Assembly (NCBI GenBank): GCA_020720815.1
Contig: DYNY01000009.1
Span: 1-43,889, forward strand
DNA length: 43,889 nt
DNA from: Candidatus Elulimicrobium sp.
Lineage (GTDB): Bacteria > Patescibacteriota > Minisyncoccia > Phycocordibacterales > UBA918
Direction of reading: 5' to 3'
Shown here: positions 1-8,757 of the stretch, in pieces
How the letters are laid out: every line of letters begins with the position of its first letter
Numbering within the stretch: position 1 is the first letter of the stretch
The notes under the pieces: model-generated
Seen by the model: the letters and a program-made list of their open reading frames with translations, nothing else
The model's database searches: none
Told to the model about the DNA's origin: nothing
Program-made: the position numbers and the translations under genes

Positions 1-42
1 GATCAAGACTGGGGTTGTGGTTGTTTCCACTTTACAAAATAA
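1..42 (+). CDS. C-terminal tail of an upstream gene (partial)
   Basis: An open frame enters from the left edge and ends at a TAA at 40-42, two bases before the asnB start. Its last residues read DQDWGCGCFHFTK. Too little is present to name a product. The 2-nt gap to asnB fits the tight packing of the glycan operon, so it is probably the last codons of another glycan gene. Confidence 0.35.
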   Translation, partial: DQDWGCGCFHFTK

Positions 43-44
43 CC

Positions 45-1895
45 ATGTGCGGCATCTTTGGACATGTAGGCAAAATTGAAACAGAGAAAGCTCTGACCTG
101 TCTAAATACACTATCTCATCGCGGGCCAGATGGAGCCGGACACTACGCTTCAGCAGGAATATTTCTCGGTCACCGGCGCTTGTCTATTCTCGACCTCTCA
201 GACAATGGCAAACAGCCCATGTCTTATAACGATGGACGTTATTGGATTACTTTTAATGGCGAAATATACAACTTCATAGAACTAAGGCGAGAACTGGAGG
301 CACTTGGGCACCACTTCAAAAGTGAAAGTGACACTGAGATTATCTTAGCCTCCTTTCTTGAATGGGGTCCTGACTGTCTACATAAATTTAATGGCATGTG
401 GGCTTTGGCGATTTGGGACAGTCAAGAACAATCTCTTTTCCTTAGTCGTGACCGGTTTGGCAAAAAACCACTTTTTTATACTACAGAAAGTGAGGGTCTC
501 TCCTTTGCTTCCGAAATGAAGGCCTTAGCACCACTTCTACCTAGTATTAAAGAGAACCAAAGAATAATAGATGACCTTGAACATATTTTCTACTACGAGA
601 GTACTGATGAGTGTCTCCTTAAAGGAATCAAGCGCTTCCCGGCCGGACACTATGGCTGGTATAAAAATGGCAGTCTTACATTAACTCGCTACTGGAATAC
701 ACTTGATAATTTAATAGACGTACCTGAGTCTTATGAGGAACAGGTAGAAATGTTCCGCGAACTGTTTCTTGATGCGGTAAAGATTCGCATGCGTTCTGAT
801 GTACCTATTGGGACAGCCCTTAGTGGTGGACTTGATTCTAGTGCTGTCTTTGGTGCTATTTCTCATTTGAGCCAAACCGGAGCCGGAGCCAGGGCAAATC
901 GCGATTGGCAACATGCTTTTTCCGCTTCCTTCCCTGGCACACCCCTAGATGAAATAATCTGGGCAGAAAAAGTGGCCAAACATTGTGGGGCTAAAATAAC
1001 TCCGGTCACTATAAAACCAGAAGAACATCTAGCTACTTTCTACGAAGATGTTTATCGTTTTGAGGATTTATATATTACTCCACATATACCTTTTGCTGCT
1101 ACTTACGGAGCAATGAAAAAAGCCGGGGTGACTGTGACACTAGATGGTCATGGAGCAGACGAACTATTTGGCGGTTATAGTTTTGACTACTTGCACATCC
1201 TCCACGATGAGATGTTTAATTATAATAATAGTAAGGCGGTTATAGACACGTACTACAACAGTCAGCTAACAGACAGCCAGCAGTTTGGTAATTTGCCACC
1301 AAAAGGAATTTTTTGGCTCAAGCAATTTATTAAAAATGCCGGCAAGCATTTTCTAAACTACCGAAATACACACCCCGACCAAGATCATCCGAACTTTAAA
1401 AAAATGGACTACTTTACCCAAAAGCTTTATATCTCTTTCCATCAAACTGTCCTCCCTACCCTATTACGCAACTACGATCGCTACAGCATGATGCGTGGCG
1501 TGGAGATTCGCATGCCTTTTATGGACCATCGACTTGTTAGTCTTGCCTTCTCACTTCCTTGGCAGTCCAAAATTAGAAACGGCTACACAAAGTCTATTGT
1601 TCGTGATGCCGTCACTGACTTAATTCCCCATGATGTGGCCTACCGTAAAACCAAAATTGGCTTTAATGCCCCAATGGTAGATTGGTTTAAAGGACCATTA
1701 AAAGTATTTTTTACTGAAGTTATGGCCAGTGATGAATTTAAACATTGCAACCTTATTAATACTGAGGGGGTTAAAAAGGAAGTGACTAGTATAATCGCCA
1801 ATCCCGCCGTAACGTTCCATGACGCAGAAAGTGCCTGGAAAAAAATCTCACCATACTTTTGGGAGAAGGGGTTTTTAAACCGGATTAAAAAATAA
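45..1895 (+). CDS. asnB: Asparagine synthetase (glutamine-hydrolysing) family amidotransferase
   Basis: Transfers ammonia from glutamine to an ATP-activated carboxylate, classically aspartate. The ATG at 45 is chosen because it gives MCGIFG, where Cys2 is the N-terminal nucleophile of class II glutamine amidotransferases; a TTG at 15 would bury it. The glutaminase half shows LSHRGPDG, FNGEIYN and the SDTE segment. The synthetase half has the PP-loop SGGLDSS near residue 260 and GHGADELFGGY. About 616 aa, full length for the family. It heads a run of glycosyltransferases and methyltransferases, so besides making asparagine it could amidate a sugar acid of the surface glycan, as AsnB homologues in O-antigen clusters do. 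No Shine-Dalgarno sequence is visible. The family call is firm; the substrate is inferred. Confidence 0.93.
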   Translation: MCGIFGHVGKIETEKALTCLNTLSHRGPDGAGHYASAGIFLGHRRLSILDLSDNGKQPMSYNDGRYWITFNGEIYNFIELRRELEALGHHFKSESDTEIILASFLEWGPDCLHKFNGMWALAIWDSQEQSLFLSRDRFGKKPLFYTTESEGLSFASEMKALAPLLPSIKENQRIIDDLEHIFYYESTDECLLKGIKRFPAGHYGWYKNGSLTLTRYWNTLDNLIDVPESYEEQVEMFRELFLDAVKIRMRSDVPIGTALSGGLDSSAVFGAISHLSQTGAGARANRDWQHAFSASFPGTPLDEIIWAEKVAKHCGAKITPVTIKPEEHLATFYEDVYRFEDLYITPHIPFAATYGAMKKAGVTVTLDGHGADELFGGYSFDYLHILHDEMFNYNNSKAVIDTYYNSQLTDSQQFGNLPPKGIFWLKQFIKNAGKHFLNYRNTHPDQDHPNFKKMDYFTQKLYISFHQTVLPTLLRNYDRYSMMRGVEIRMPFMDHRLVSLAFSLPWQSKIRNGYTKSIVRDAVTDLIPHDVAYRKTKIGFNAPMVDWFKGPLKVFFTEVMASDEFKHCNLINTEGVKKEVTSIIANPAVTFHDAESAWKKISPYFWEKGFLNRIKK

Positions 1896-2824
1896 TGAAT
1901 TCAATTGACACACCTATCCTAATACTAATATTTAACCGTCCTGACAAAGTCAGACTTTTAATTGAGCGCCTTAGCACTTTAAAACCTAAATATTTATATA
2001 TTTCAGCTGACGGACCACGCACGGATAAAATTGGAGAAAAAGAATTATGTACTGAAGCTCAATTAATAGCTACAACTATTAATTGGCCTTGTGAAGTAAG
2101 GACACATTTTTCTGTAAATAACTTAGGTTGTAAACTAGCTGTATCTAAAGGAATAACTTGGTTTTTTGAAAACGTAGAAGCTGGAATTATCCTTGAAGAT
2201 GACTGTATTCCAAACGACTCATTTTTCCGTTTTACTTCAAACTTGTTAGAAAAATACAGAGATAATGAACTAGTGATGCATATCAATGGTACTTCGTTTT
2301 TACCGAGTGCAAAATATGATTTAAAAAAAACTTTCTATTTCTCTCACCTTGCTCATAGTTGGGGTTGGGCAACTTGGAAACGGGCATGGCTACACTATGA
2401 CCCCGAAATGAAAAACTTGGAGTCTTTACTCGAAACACTAAAATTAAATAAGGCCTTTAAAAAAGAGAGTCATGCGAAATTTTGGGTAAAGCATTTAAAA
2501 CATATAAGAGATAGACGCGTGGATTCTTGGGCCAATCCATGGCTATACTCAGTAATACAAAGAAATGGTCTCTGCATTACCCCAGTCATTAATTTGGTTT
2601 CAAATATAGGCTTTGACAAGCAAGCAACAAACACTCAAAACACCCCAAATTTCATTGAGACATATTCTGAACTACCAGATTTAATTACATTTCCTTCTGA
2701 AATAAAGCCAGATTATGAAACAGACTTAAAAATAATGGAAAAAGTCTTTATTTCTAGCCACACAAGTAAAATTAAAAAAAAGCTAAGAAAATGGTATGAT
2801 TCGCTAAATTTAGCTAACTTATGA
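1895..2824 (+). CDS. GT-A fold glycosyltransferase (GT2-like)
   Basis: A 309-aa glycosyltransferase expected to move a nucleotide-sugar residue onto a growing surface glycan at the cytoplasmic membrane face. The N-terminus TPILILIFNRPDKV followed by ISADGPR is typical of GT2-like proteins of this type, and LEDDCIPN supplies the acidic metal-binding motif. SHSWGWATWKRAW is a conserved block of the family. The ATG shares one base with the asnB stop codon (TAATG), so translation is probably coupled. No transmembrane segment is obvious. Donor and acceptor cannot be told from the sequence. Confidence 0.8.
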   Translation: MNSIDTPILILIFNRPDKVRLLIERLSTLKPKYLYISADGPRTDKIGEKELCTEAQLIATTINWPCEVRTHFSVNNLGCKLAVSKGITWFFENVEAGIILEDDCIPNDSFFRFTSNLLEKYRDNELVMHINGTSFLPSAKYDLKKTFYFSHLAHSWGWATWKRAWLHYDPEMKNLESLLETLKLNKAFKKESHAKFWVKHLKHIRDRRVDSWANPWLYSVIQRNGLCITPVINLVSNIGFDKQATNTQNTPNFIETYSELPDLITFPSEIKPDYETDLKIMEKVFISSHTSKIKKKLRKWYDSLNLANL

Positions 2825-3579
2825 AATCTCTAGTCAAATCTTTAAAAAGACTAAACGTCCGTAGAAGAAACCGATTTGAAGAATTTGTTACTTCATTTAC
2901 CGATTTTAATTGTACAGTGATTGATAAATCATCCTTTCTTTTCATGTATGACGAAATATTTGAGAAGGAGATCTATAACTTCCCTTGCAAGAGTGAGCGT
3001 CCCTTTATTATTGATTGCGGAGCTAATATAGGATTGGCAACTATTTACCTGAAAAAGAAATTTCCAAATGCTGAAATTATTGCCTTTGAGCCAGATCCAA
3101 AAATATTTACTGTTCTAGAGAAAAATATTAAATCGTCCAATACTTCAGAGTCTGTAACTTGCATTCAGGCCTGCCTAACCAAAACTGAAGGCAACGTGAC
3201 TTTCTATAGTGACGGAGCTGATGGCGGATCAATGTCTACCCCCAAAAATGACTCTACCTCAATTAATGTAAGGGCTCTCAGACTAAAAAACTTTATAGAC
3301 AAACCGGTTGATTTTCTAAAAATAGATATCGAGGGAGCGGAACACGAAGTGTTAGTGGATACTATTGATAAGCTACATTTAGTAAAAAACATATTTGTTG
3401 AATATCATTCTTTTACTGATAGTGAGCAAAAATTTGACGACATACTAAAAATTCTAAGGTTGACTGGTTTCCGTTACTATATTGAGCATATTGGCATTAG
3501 GTCTGAGAAACCATACTTCTCTCGTAACTCAGATCATAATATGGATTTACAAATAAATATTTACGGATATCGTATATAA
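2821..3579 (+). CDS. FkbM-family SAM-dependent methyltransferase
   Basis: A 252-aa O-methyltransferase of the FkbM family. The SAM-binding motif I is IDCGANIGLATIYL, followed by the acidic FEPDP that binds the SAM ribose, and FLKIDIEGAEHEVL is the signature C-terminal block. FkbM enzymes in glycan clusters usually methylate sugar hydroxyls. The start overlaps the previous gene by four bases (ATGA), which suggests coupling by termination and re-initiation. A second FkbM gene lies at 5497-6411, so the glycan may carry two methylated positions. The acceptor sugar is unknown. Confidence 0.86.
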   Translation: MKSLVKSLKRLNVRRRNRFEEFVTSFTDFNCTVIDKSSFLFMYDEIFEKEIYNFPCKSERPFIIDCGANIGLATIYLKKKFPNAEIIAFEPDPKIFTVLEKNIKSSNTSESVTCIQACLTKTEGNVTFYSDGADGGSMSTPKNDSTSINVRALRLKNFIDKPVDFLKIDIEGAEHEVLVDTIDKLHLVKNIFVEYHSFTDSEQKFDDILKILRLTGFRYYIEHIGIRSEKPYFSRNSDHNMDLQINIYGYRI

Positions 3580-3581
3580 AT

Positions 3582-4310
3582 ATGTCTCTAGCTTCCCTAA
3601 AAAGTAAGATCATTGAAGAAAACTTTTTTCGACCAAAATGGTACTCGGTATTGGTAAACCCTTATTTTATTAACCGCTTTACGCTTTTTACTGCCATCAA
3701 AAAATTTGCCATTGAAACAAACCCGGAGGCTAAAATTCTTGATGTTGGCTGCGGTATTAAACCATATCGAGAACTTTTCCATTCCCATTCTTACACAGGC
3801 ATTGATATCGCTGGTGGCGGTCATACCGACGAAGCCAAGATGGTTGACGTCTTTTATGACGGTAAAAATATTCCCTTCCCAAATGAGTCCTTTGACACTA
3901 TTATCTGTACCCAAGTTTTAGAACACGCTGATGATCCAGAGGTGTTGGCCAAAGAGTGTGTTCGAGTACTAAAACCAGGGGGACGAGCTTTCTTCTCTAT
4001 GCCTTTTATGTATCCAGAGCATGAAATCCCCTTTGATTTTCGCCGCTTCACTCGTTTTGAACACGAGCGACTTTATAAAAAAAATGGTTTGGCTGATTTT
4101 TCTATTAAACAAACTACCGGATTCTTCGGTACCTTTGCTCAGCTATTTGTGGTCTTTACTTTTGAAAGTATTACTTTTAGAGCATCTATTTTAAAAGCAT
4201 TGTTATCACTGTTTATCTTTGCTCCCATTCAGGCTATTGGTCTAGGACTTGATTACCTTACTAACAAATCTGGCCCAACTATGGACTACGTAGTAACTGT
4301 CAAAAAATGA
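3582..4310 (+). CDS. Class I SAM-dependent methyltransferase (Methyltransf_11 type)
   Basis: A 242-aa Rossmann-fold methyltransferase. Motif I reads ILDVGCGIKPY, the second acidic strand is YTGIDIAGG, FDTIICTQVLEHADDP is the motif preceding the active site, and VLKPGGRAFFSMPF is motif III. The C-terminal third is hydrophobic (FESITFRASILKALLSLFIF), so the protein may sit on the membrane. Two bases separate it from the FkbM gene upstream and it overlaps the next gene by four. A role in tailoring the glycan or its lipid carrier is inferred from context. Confidence 0.82.
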   Translation: MSLASLKSKIIEENFFRPKWYSVLVNPYFINRFTLFTAIKKFAIETNPEAKILDVGCGIKPYRELFHSHSYTGIDIAGGGHTDEAKMVDVFYDGKNIPFPNESFDTIICTQVLEHADDPEVLAKECVRVLKPGGRAFFSMPFMYPEHEIPFDFRRFTRFEHERLYKKNGLADFSIKQTTGFFGTFAQLFVVFTFESITFRASILKALLSLFIFAPIQAIGLGLDYLTNKSGPTMDYVVTVKK

Positions 4311-5500
4311 ACGTCCTAATTATTGGCACTACCGATATCTTAGGCGGTGCAGCCAAGGTATCATGGGAAATTAAAAAAGCTCTCGAGCAAGAGGGTCATA
4401 GCGTTAATCTGTTTGTAGCTGATAAGCGTAGCAATGAAACTAATATCCGGGTGATTCCTCGCTCAAAATGGCGTAAAGTAGTCGGGTTCTTATTGGCTTC
4501 CGAAGATTTTATCTCGACTGATTGGCTACTCCAAACTCCTGAATTTAAAAGAGCTGATATTGTGCATTGTCATAATATCCATGGTCGTTTTTTTAACCTC
4601 AATACCTTGGCCAAGATGGCCAAATTGAAGCCAGTCGTTTGGACTCTACACGATGAGTGGGCTATTACCCCTCACTGTGCCTATACCCTAGAAGGTACGG
4701 CTTTAAAAAATGGCCTGTATGCCTGCCCAAGTATCGATACCAACCCTCGCCTCCTCTGGGACAATACTGGGGTTCTTACAGATAAAAGAATTAAACTATA
4801 CGAACAAATCAAACTTCACCTAGTTACCCCTTCCCTCTGGCTTAAAACCCGAGCAGAAAACACGATCTTGAGTAAACAAGATATTCGATTTATACCCAAT
4901 GGCATTGATACAACGGTCTTTACTAAAACCAATAAAAAACTCGCCCGGGAAAAACTTAACCTACCCTTAAATAAAAAAATTGTGTTATTTCTTGCTACTG
5001 CTGGCAAAGCTAATACTTGGAAAGGTTGGACTTATACTGAAGAAGTAATACATCAATACCAAAAACGTCCCGAAGCACTATTTCTCAACGTCGGCAATTT
5101 TGTCCCTGAAAATCCCGAGCCAAATGTTGAATATCGCTTACATGTACAAAACCCAGCTGAACTAGCTCTTTACTACAGTGCCGCCGATGTTCTACTCTTT
5201 ACCTCCATCGCCGAAAACTTTCCCTTAGTTATCTTAGAAGCCATGAGTTGCGGACTACCATTAGTGGCTTTTGATGTAGGCGGAGTCAAGGAGGTCTTAG
5301 AAACAGGCCAAAATGGCGTACTCTGCCGCTACCGTAATACCAAAGACTTAGTGGCCGGATTAGATAAAATTCTTAGCTTAAATGAAGATGAGCTTGGTAA
5401 TATTTCAAAATTATCCATTTCTAAGATAAAATCTAGCTACGATACTAGCCACATGACAAAAAAATATCTGACTCTATATAAAGAAATACTAAATTCATGA
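4307..5500 (+). CDS. GT4-family glycosyltransferase
   Basis: A 397-aa GT-B retaining glycosyltransferase. The N-terminal domain begins NVLIIGTTDILGGAAKVS with the glycine-rich loop and contains WTLHDEWAITPHC, a block seen in WcaC/WcaL-like enzymes. The C-terminal donor-binding domain has ENFPLVILEAMSCGLPLVA, which holds the EX7E-type nucleotide-sugar motif. It overlaps both neighbours by four bases (ATGA). It is one of several transferases likely to build the repeat unit of a capsule- or O-antigen-like glycan; the sugar cannot be predicted. Confidence 0.88.
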   Translation: MNVLIIGTTDILGGAAKVSWEIKKALEQEGHSVNLFVADKRSNETNIRVIPRSKWRKVVGFLLASEDFISTDWLLQTPEFKRADIVHCHNIHGRFFNLNTLAKMAKLKPVVWTLHDEWAITPHCAYTLEGTALKNGLYACPSIDTNPRLLWDNTGVLTDKRIKLYEQIKLHLVTPSLWLKTRAENTILSKQDIRFIPNGIDTTVFTKTNKKLAREKLNLPLNKKIVLFLATAGKANTWKGWTYTEEVIHQYQKRPEALFLNVGNFVPENPEPNVEYRLHVQNPAELALYYSAADVLLFTSIAENFPLVILEAMSCGLPLVAFDVGGVKEVLETGQNGVLCRYRNTKDLVAGLDKILSLNEDELGNISKLSISKIKSSYDTSHMTKKYLTLYKEILNS

Positions 5501-6411
5501 ATAACGAAGATCGACAAAAATTAATTAAAACCGTCCTCAAGCATGAGGCGCTTCGACCCTTGTCTCGTTTGACTCGACTACTGAAAGATCCACTTTGTGC
5601 TTTTCCTTATTATGTCATTGCTACAATATCGCATGTAAAACCATTTAAAATCAGTTTTAAAACTCTTTGGGGTACCGAAATGACCTGCTTCTTACCGGAA
5701 GGTAATACTTTTTATTATTACGGCTACTGCGAGGCCAACCTGACTAATTTTTTCGTTCGTTACTTAGAAGAAGGTATGACAGTGATTGATGTCGGGGCAC
5801 ATGTCGGCATCTATTCTATGCTATCTTCCGAGCTAGTTGGAAAAAGTGGTCATGTATTTAGTTTTGAACCTACCCCTTGGACTTTTAAGCTACTCCTGGA
5901 AAATACTAAAGCGCTCTCTAATGTGTTTATTTTCAATCAGGCCATTTCTGAGAGTACAAAGAATCTCACCTTCGCCGACTATGGGCCCGGTTATGGCGCC
6001 TACAACAGCGCCACGATTGGTGGTGCCCCAGACCTAAAGAAGCAACCGGAAACAATCACTGTGCCAAGTATTTCATTGAGTCAATTTTGCCAAGAAAAAT
6101 CCCTGCACCCAGACCTAATTAAAATTGATTCCGAGGGCTATGAGCATGAAGTTTTGGTCGGCTCCTTGGCCATTCTAGAAAACTCTACAACCAAGCGACC
6201 CATAGTAAGTATCGAGGTGGCTGGTGGCACTGCCTGGGCAAACAATAGCCACCAAGCCTTTACTCTACTGCAATCACTTAACTACACCCCATACGAGATT
6301 TACCCCAACGGCTTACTCTCACCACACACCTTTAAAGATACCTACACTTACGACAATTTATTATTTATTCCCCAGGAACTTAGCGCAGAATTTACTAAAT
6401 TCTTACTATGA
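5497..6411 (+). CDS. FkbM-family SAM-dependent methyltransferase
   Basis: The second FkbM-type O-methyltransferase of the cluster, 304 aa. Motif I is VIDVGAHVGIYSML, the ribose-binding acid lies in SFEPTP, and DLIKIDSEGYEHEVLVGS is the conserved family block. It is about 50 residues longer at the N-terminus than the FkbM protein at 2821-3579 and differs throughout, so the two are not a recent duplication. The ATGA overlap on both sides fits an unbroken operon. Probably methylates a sugar hydroxyl in the glycan. Confidence 0.86.
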   Translation: MNNEDRQKLIKTVLKHEALRPLSRLTRLLKDPLCAFPYYVIATISHVKPFKISFKTLWGTEMTCFLPEGNTFYYYGYCEANLTNFFVRYLEEGMTVIDVGAHVGIYSMLSSELVGKSGHVFSFEPTPWTFKLLLENTKALSNVFIFNQAISESTKNLTFADYGPGYGAYNSATIGGAPDLKKQPETITVPSISLSQFCQEKSLHPDLIKIDSEGYEHEVLVGSLAILENSTTKRPIVSIEVAGGTAWANNSHQAFTLLQSLNYTPYEIYPNGLLSPHTFKDTYTYDNLLFIPQELSAEFTKFLL

Positions 6412-7277
6412 TAATTTTAAACCTTAAAGGTGGCACTGGTAATCAGCTTTTCCAATATGCTTTAGGGAGATACTTGGCGCTAAAAAATAATGACGTTCTT
6501 AAACTTGATGTGAGTGGCTTGGCTCGAGCCAATACAGTTGGTGATATTTACCGACCTTTTGCGCTAGAGTCGTTTAATATTGAAAAATTAATTGCTACTC
6601 CAGAAGAAATAAAAAAACTTAAGTATCCTTTTGGAATTTTTTCTAAAGCCTGGCGCTTCTTGCGTTTCAAACTATCACGCGATAAAAACACCCTATTTAA
6701 TCCGAAGGTCCTTAATTTGACTGGTGATATTTATCTCGATGGCTATTGGCAGTCACCACTATACTTTATGACTATCAGGGATAGCTTGCTTAAAGAATTG
6801 ACCTTAACCAAACCATTCAGTGAAGCAGGTGTAACTTTTGCCGAGCAGATAAAAAATACTAATGCTGTCGCTCTACACGTTAGGCGGGGTGACTACATAA
6901 AAAATCCACAAGTACAACATGAATTTGGACCTTGTACACTCGACTACTATAACTCCGCCATGACTGAAATCGAAAAGACAATGGTCTCCCCTACTTACTT
7001 TGTTTTTTCCGATGATCTATCTTGGGTAAAAGAAAACTTACCATTGGGAGATAAAGCAGTGTTTGTAAAAGGTAAAGACATGACTGATGTGGAAGATCTT
7101 ATACTCATGAGTATGTGCCAGCACAACATCATCGCCAATAGTAGCTTTAGCTGGTGGAGTGCCTGGCTCAACCAAAATCCCGCTAAAATAGTAATAGCTC
7201 CCACTCCCTGGTTTGAAACCCAGCCCTATGATAAAAATTTAATACCCCCGACATGGATACAACTACCAAAATACTAA
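6408..7277 (+). CDS. GT11-family alpha-1,2-fucosyltransferase-like protein
   Basis: A 289-aa member of glycosyltransferase family 11, which normally transfers L-fucose from GDP-fucose in alpha-1,2 linkage. The N-terminal LKGGTGNQLFQYALGRYLA matches the family start, HVRRGDY is the donor phosphate/base-binding motif, and NSSFSWWSAWL is the conserved C-terminal block. This predicts a fucose- or related 6-deoxyhexose-capped glycan. No GDP-fucose synthesis genes are in the window. Overlaps the previous gene by four bases and the next by 25. Confidence 0.88.
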   Translation: MIILNLKGGTGNQLFQYALGRYLALKNNDVLKLDVSGLARANTVGDIYRPFALESFNIEKLIATPEEIKKLKYPFGIFSKAWRFLRFKLSRDKNTLFNPKVLNLTGDIYLDGYWQSPLYFMTIRDSLLKELTLTKPFSEAGVTFAEQIKNTNAVALHVRRGDYIKNPQVQHEFGPCTLDYYNSAMTEIEKTMVSPTYFVFSDDLSWVKENLPLGDKAVFVKGKDMTDVEDLILMSMCQHNIIANSSFSWWSAWLNQNPAKIVIAPTPWFETQPYDKNLIPPTWIQLPKY

Positions 7278-8044
7278 CTACCTCCCCTCTCGTTAGCATT
7301 CTCATGCTCACATACAACCGAGCTCAATATATTGGCGAGGCGATAACTAGTGTCTTGGCTCAGACTTATAGCAATTTTGAGCTGATTGTTATTGATGATG
7401 GCTCCACTGATAACACCGCTGATGTGGTCAGTGAATTTAATGACCCGAGAATTAAATATATTAAAGAGCTCACTAATCAAGGCTTGGTGACACGAAGAAA
7501 AGAGAGCTTAGCCTTAGCTAAAGGAGTGTATATCGCCGTCTTGGACAGTGATGATATTTGGTGCTCCAGAGACAAACTAGCCAAGCAGGTAGAGCTACTA
7601 AAAAATAATCCAGACTGTGCGGTAGTAGGTACCTTTATCACCATAATAAATAAAGCTGGGCAGGAAATTAATAAGACGGTATACAAATTATCTGATACCG
7701 ATATCAGAAACACTATCTTACTGAGAAATCAATTTGCTCACTCTAGTGTCCTAATGCGTAAGGTGATGATTGATAAAACACCCGGCTATTCTTCCCTGCC
7801 CGTCGCGGAAGATTTTGAACTATTCTTGCAACTTGGCCTTCATGGCACTTTTGCTAATTTGCCCGAATACCTGACAAAGTACCGTGTCCATGGTATTAGT
7901 GAAAGCGCCAACAAACACAAAATCGTCTCTCATGTTCTATCGATTATCAGACTTCATAAAGACCATTACCCCAAGTACTGTTTAGCCTGGCTTAAATTTA
8001 CCCTTTACCGCCTATTTTTAGCACTAAAAATATCTAATAATTAG
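7253..8044 (+). CDS. GT2-family glycosyltransferase
   Basis: A 263-aa GT-A inverting glycosyltransferase. The start SILMLTYNRAQYIGEAI, the strand LIVIDDGSTDNT and the metal-binding VLDSDDIW are textbook GT2 motifs; VAEDFELFLQL provides the catalytic acidic pair. The chosen ATG lies inside the end of the fucosyltransferase gene (25-nt overlap), leaving 13 residues before the first strand; a later start is possible but would cut into it. Last plus-strand gene of the glycan operon; no hairpin terminator was seen directly after its TAG. The donor sugar is unknown. Confidence 0.87.
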   Translation: MDTTTKILTTSPLVSILMLTYNRAQYIGEAITSVLAQTYSNFELIVIDDGSTDNTADVVSEFNDPRIKYIKELTNQGLVTRRKESLALAKGVYIAVLDSDDIWCSRDKLAKQVELLKNNPDCAVVGTFITIINKAGQEINKTVYKLSDTDIRNTILLRNQFAHSSVLMRKVMIDKTPGYSSLPVAEDFELFLQLGLHGTFANLPEYLTKYRVHGISESANKHKIVSHVLSIIRLHKDHYPKYCLAWLKFTLYRLFLALKISNN

Positions 8045-8103
8045 TAGTTCCAGGCGACTCGATATATGTCACTTTTGCTTTATAAACGTTACCTAGGGCC
8101 GTT

Positions 8104-8717
8104 TTAGACTACAGGTAAGGCATGGGTGGCTAAGGTACTAGCCACCATATCTTTTAGGGTACATCTTGGTTGCCAACCCAGGATTTCTTTAGCTAAGACA
8201 GCCTCGGCCACATTAAAGTAGCGGAAAATCGTGTACCGTTTTATTTTGCCTAACCTAACATATTCGGTATATCATCTTCTCCACCATGAGTTTGCTGTGA
8301 CCGTAAACATTAATTGGTTCTAATGGTGAGTGTTCTGTCACTGCCTCGGTATTATGAGCTGGTGCGTATACCGAGGCGGTTGAAGAAAAGATAATCTGAT
8401 CAATTACAAATTCTTCCCTAACCGACAGTACGTTTAGTGACCCAACCACATTGGTATAAAAATACAGTGAAGGATTAAGCTCACTCTCAACCACCGCTTT
8501 CTTAGCAGCACAATGAATGACGGCTGAAAATTTATATTGTTGGCAAAACTTCCCGGTCGGTGATATCACCCACTACGACCAGTACTTCTTTAAGTAGAAC
8601 TCCGGCTTGGCCAGTGGATAAATTATCAAATACTACTACCTCATAGCCATGGCGATGAGGTAAGACAACACAAGCCGAGCCTACATACCCTGCCCCACCA
8701 GTTACTAAGATAGTTTT
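8104..8717 (-). pseudogene. galE: galE (UDP-glucose 4-epimerase) remnant with frameshifts and a large internal deletion
   Basis: Three fragments in different frames match GalE in order. The first (8717 downward) reads KTILVTGGAGYVGSA, the NAD-binding start, then VVVFDNLSTGQ and GDITDRE before a stop. The second (about 8569-8255) reads FSAVIHCAAKKAVVESELNP, IFSSTASVYAP and INVYGHSKLMVEK, including the YxxxK catalytic pair, then stops. The third (to a TAA at 8104-8106) reads IFRYFNVA followed at once by EAVLAKEILGWQP. In intact GalE those two blocks lie more than 100 residues apart, so an internal deletion is evident. An in-frame stop sits just before KTIL, so the start is lost too. The cell presumably gets this activity elsewhere or has lost galactose interconversion. 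Confidence 0.85.
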
Positions 8718-8757
8718 TTATACTATCTATTACCACCTCATCAAGAAAAAAGTTCTG

